DNA of 64,000 nucleotides, taken from the NCBI GenBank assembly GCA_014155875.1, contig JACEFZ010026865.1, positions 112,501 to 176,500 on the forward strand, read 5' to 3'. Of the stretch, positions 62,991 through 64,000 are shown piece after piece (position 1 is the stretch's first letter; each line of letters begins with the position of its first letter). Position numbers and translations under genes: made by a program. The stretch comes from Cepaea nemoralis. Lineage: Eukaryota; Mollusca; Gastropoda; Stylommatophora; Helicidae. The notes below the pieces were generated by a model that was given only the letters and a program-made list of their open reading frames with translations, was not told the origin of the DNA and did not search any database.

Positions 62991-64000
62991 TCTCCAAACA
63001 AAACAACCGTGGCCGAAGGAGCGATTATGTAGATCGCTGTAGTGATGTAGATATTATCAAATAGGGAGGCTTTAACCAGCCCTCCCCAGTCACTGGACCA
63101 GAGCAGGGAGTCACAAATGCCTCTAGATTTAACCAAGACTGGCTTGTGTGGCCCATACACAAGGACCGAGGAAATCCATGAAAATGACTGGCAATTTGTA
63201 AGCCCACTCTTGGTAGTGATCCCTGGCCATGGTTGTTGTTTGTAGAGCAAACTTGAGCCCCAGCTCTGGTTAATGTCGTTTTAGGCCACTCGCACTTCCA
63301 TTCGTATACCCATTCATCTACCTGTTTATGCCACTATATCTCTGCTGTTAGAGTTATAGTTCTGTTATTTGTTATGTTATGGCTCTGTGCTGTATCTGGT
63401 CCCAGTCGACATATGTGATGCGGGTGTCTTGTGTGGGTATTAATGTGCCCTTCGACTCAATTGAACATGGTTGAGGTCTCACTGTCATTTAGAGACCGCC
63501 CCTGTAGTCAGTGCTAGGCAGCAGTTATCTCTAACTGTGGAATTTCAGATTCCCATTTCTGTATGTACCGACTGTCCATGAATCCTGAGATGATAACAAT
63601 AGAGAGTCTATACCTGCTGTTACCGTTGTCGTTTACATTGAGGCCCCATTGTTGTCATGTCCTTGCTGGTTTGTGGGGATGGGTATTCGGTCATATCCAT
63701 AGCGATGTTAGGCAGCAGTGATATCTACTGTAGGAAGATAGGTTTCCATTTCTGTATATGTCAGTTGTGTGACATGTCAGGATGTCTGTTTGTCCCTGAA
63801 TCATGCAGTTCTGTCAATAAAGGTCAAATTTTGTTGTTCTTAATTTGTTTTGCTTAGTTTATTGTTTGTTGTGCAAACTCATTGATCCTGTTACAGTCCA
63901 GCAGTGTAATCTGTTGTCTGGGGTATAAAACAGTATATCCCCCGCCCAAAGAACTCCTGGAATCTTCTGTCTAACTCTATCCCTTTTCTTGTTAACTGAG
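62991..64000. other. Low-repeat sequence, no gene recognised
   Basis: The segment around 63510-63570 is loosely repeated at 63700-63760 (TTAGGCAGCAGTGATATCTA; CCATTTCTGTATATG), so a diverged tandem duplication of about 190 bp exists. AATAAA occurs at 63818 but no upstream coding exon is convincing. Confidence 0.4.

Overview
The window is eukaryotic nuclear DNA, most likely from a marine invertebrate; a mollusc is my best guess. There are no operons. Instead there are GT-AG introns, LINE, SINE, mariner and hAT remnants, many microsatellites and very long minisatellites. The species guess rests on general repeat style only.

One host gene explains most of the window. Reading the minus strand, 15 exons between about 57.7 kb and 5.6 kb join with matching splice phases into an open frame of 781 codons with no stop. 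The protein resembles SPMIP4 (sperm-associated microtubule inner protein 4, formerly C7orf31). Its start lies 122 bp downstream of a perfect palindromic X-box (RFX site, 57833-57846), as expected for a ciliary or flagellar gene. The last exon was not found and probably lies beyond the left edge. Coding sequence is only about 2.3 kb of the 52 kb spanned.

The introns are packed with tandem arrays: 64-bp units (1-593), 38-bp (6.37-7.46 kb), 27-bp (8.1-13.8 kb), 28-bp (15.55-16.03 kb), 32-bp and 51-bp (20.1-21.3 kb), 18-bp (28.17-31.2 kb), 21-bp (36.3-40.7 kb), 42-bp (41.0-41.5 and 46.6-47.4 kb), 35-bp (45.9-46.4 kb) and 50-bp (48.5-50.4 kb). A 34-bp array (58.5-59.4 kb) lies outside the gene. 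Several arrays arose inside mobile elements. All the very long open frames over these arrays are artefacts of units divisible by three.

Mobile elements include a hAT transposon with 8-bp target duplications (53795-57080), two mariner families (2.96-3.57, 25.08-26.28, 16.0-16.4 and 48.23-50.61 kb), a palindromic mariner-type MITE (45206-45360), many LINE reverse-transcriptase tails, and several SINE-like dispersed families. Right of the promoter are a minus-strand LINE fragment and a complete-looking element of about 2.06 kb that encodes only a zinc-knuckle ORF1 and has a perfect 12-bp target duplication (60919-62978). No rRNA, functional tRNA, CRISPR or prokaryotic feature was seen.
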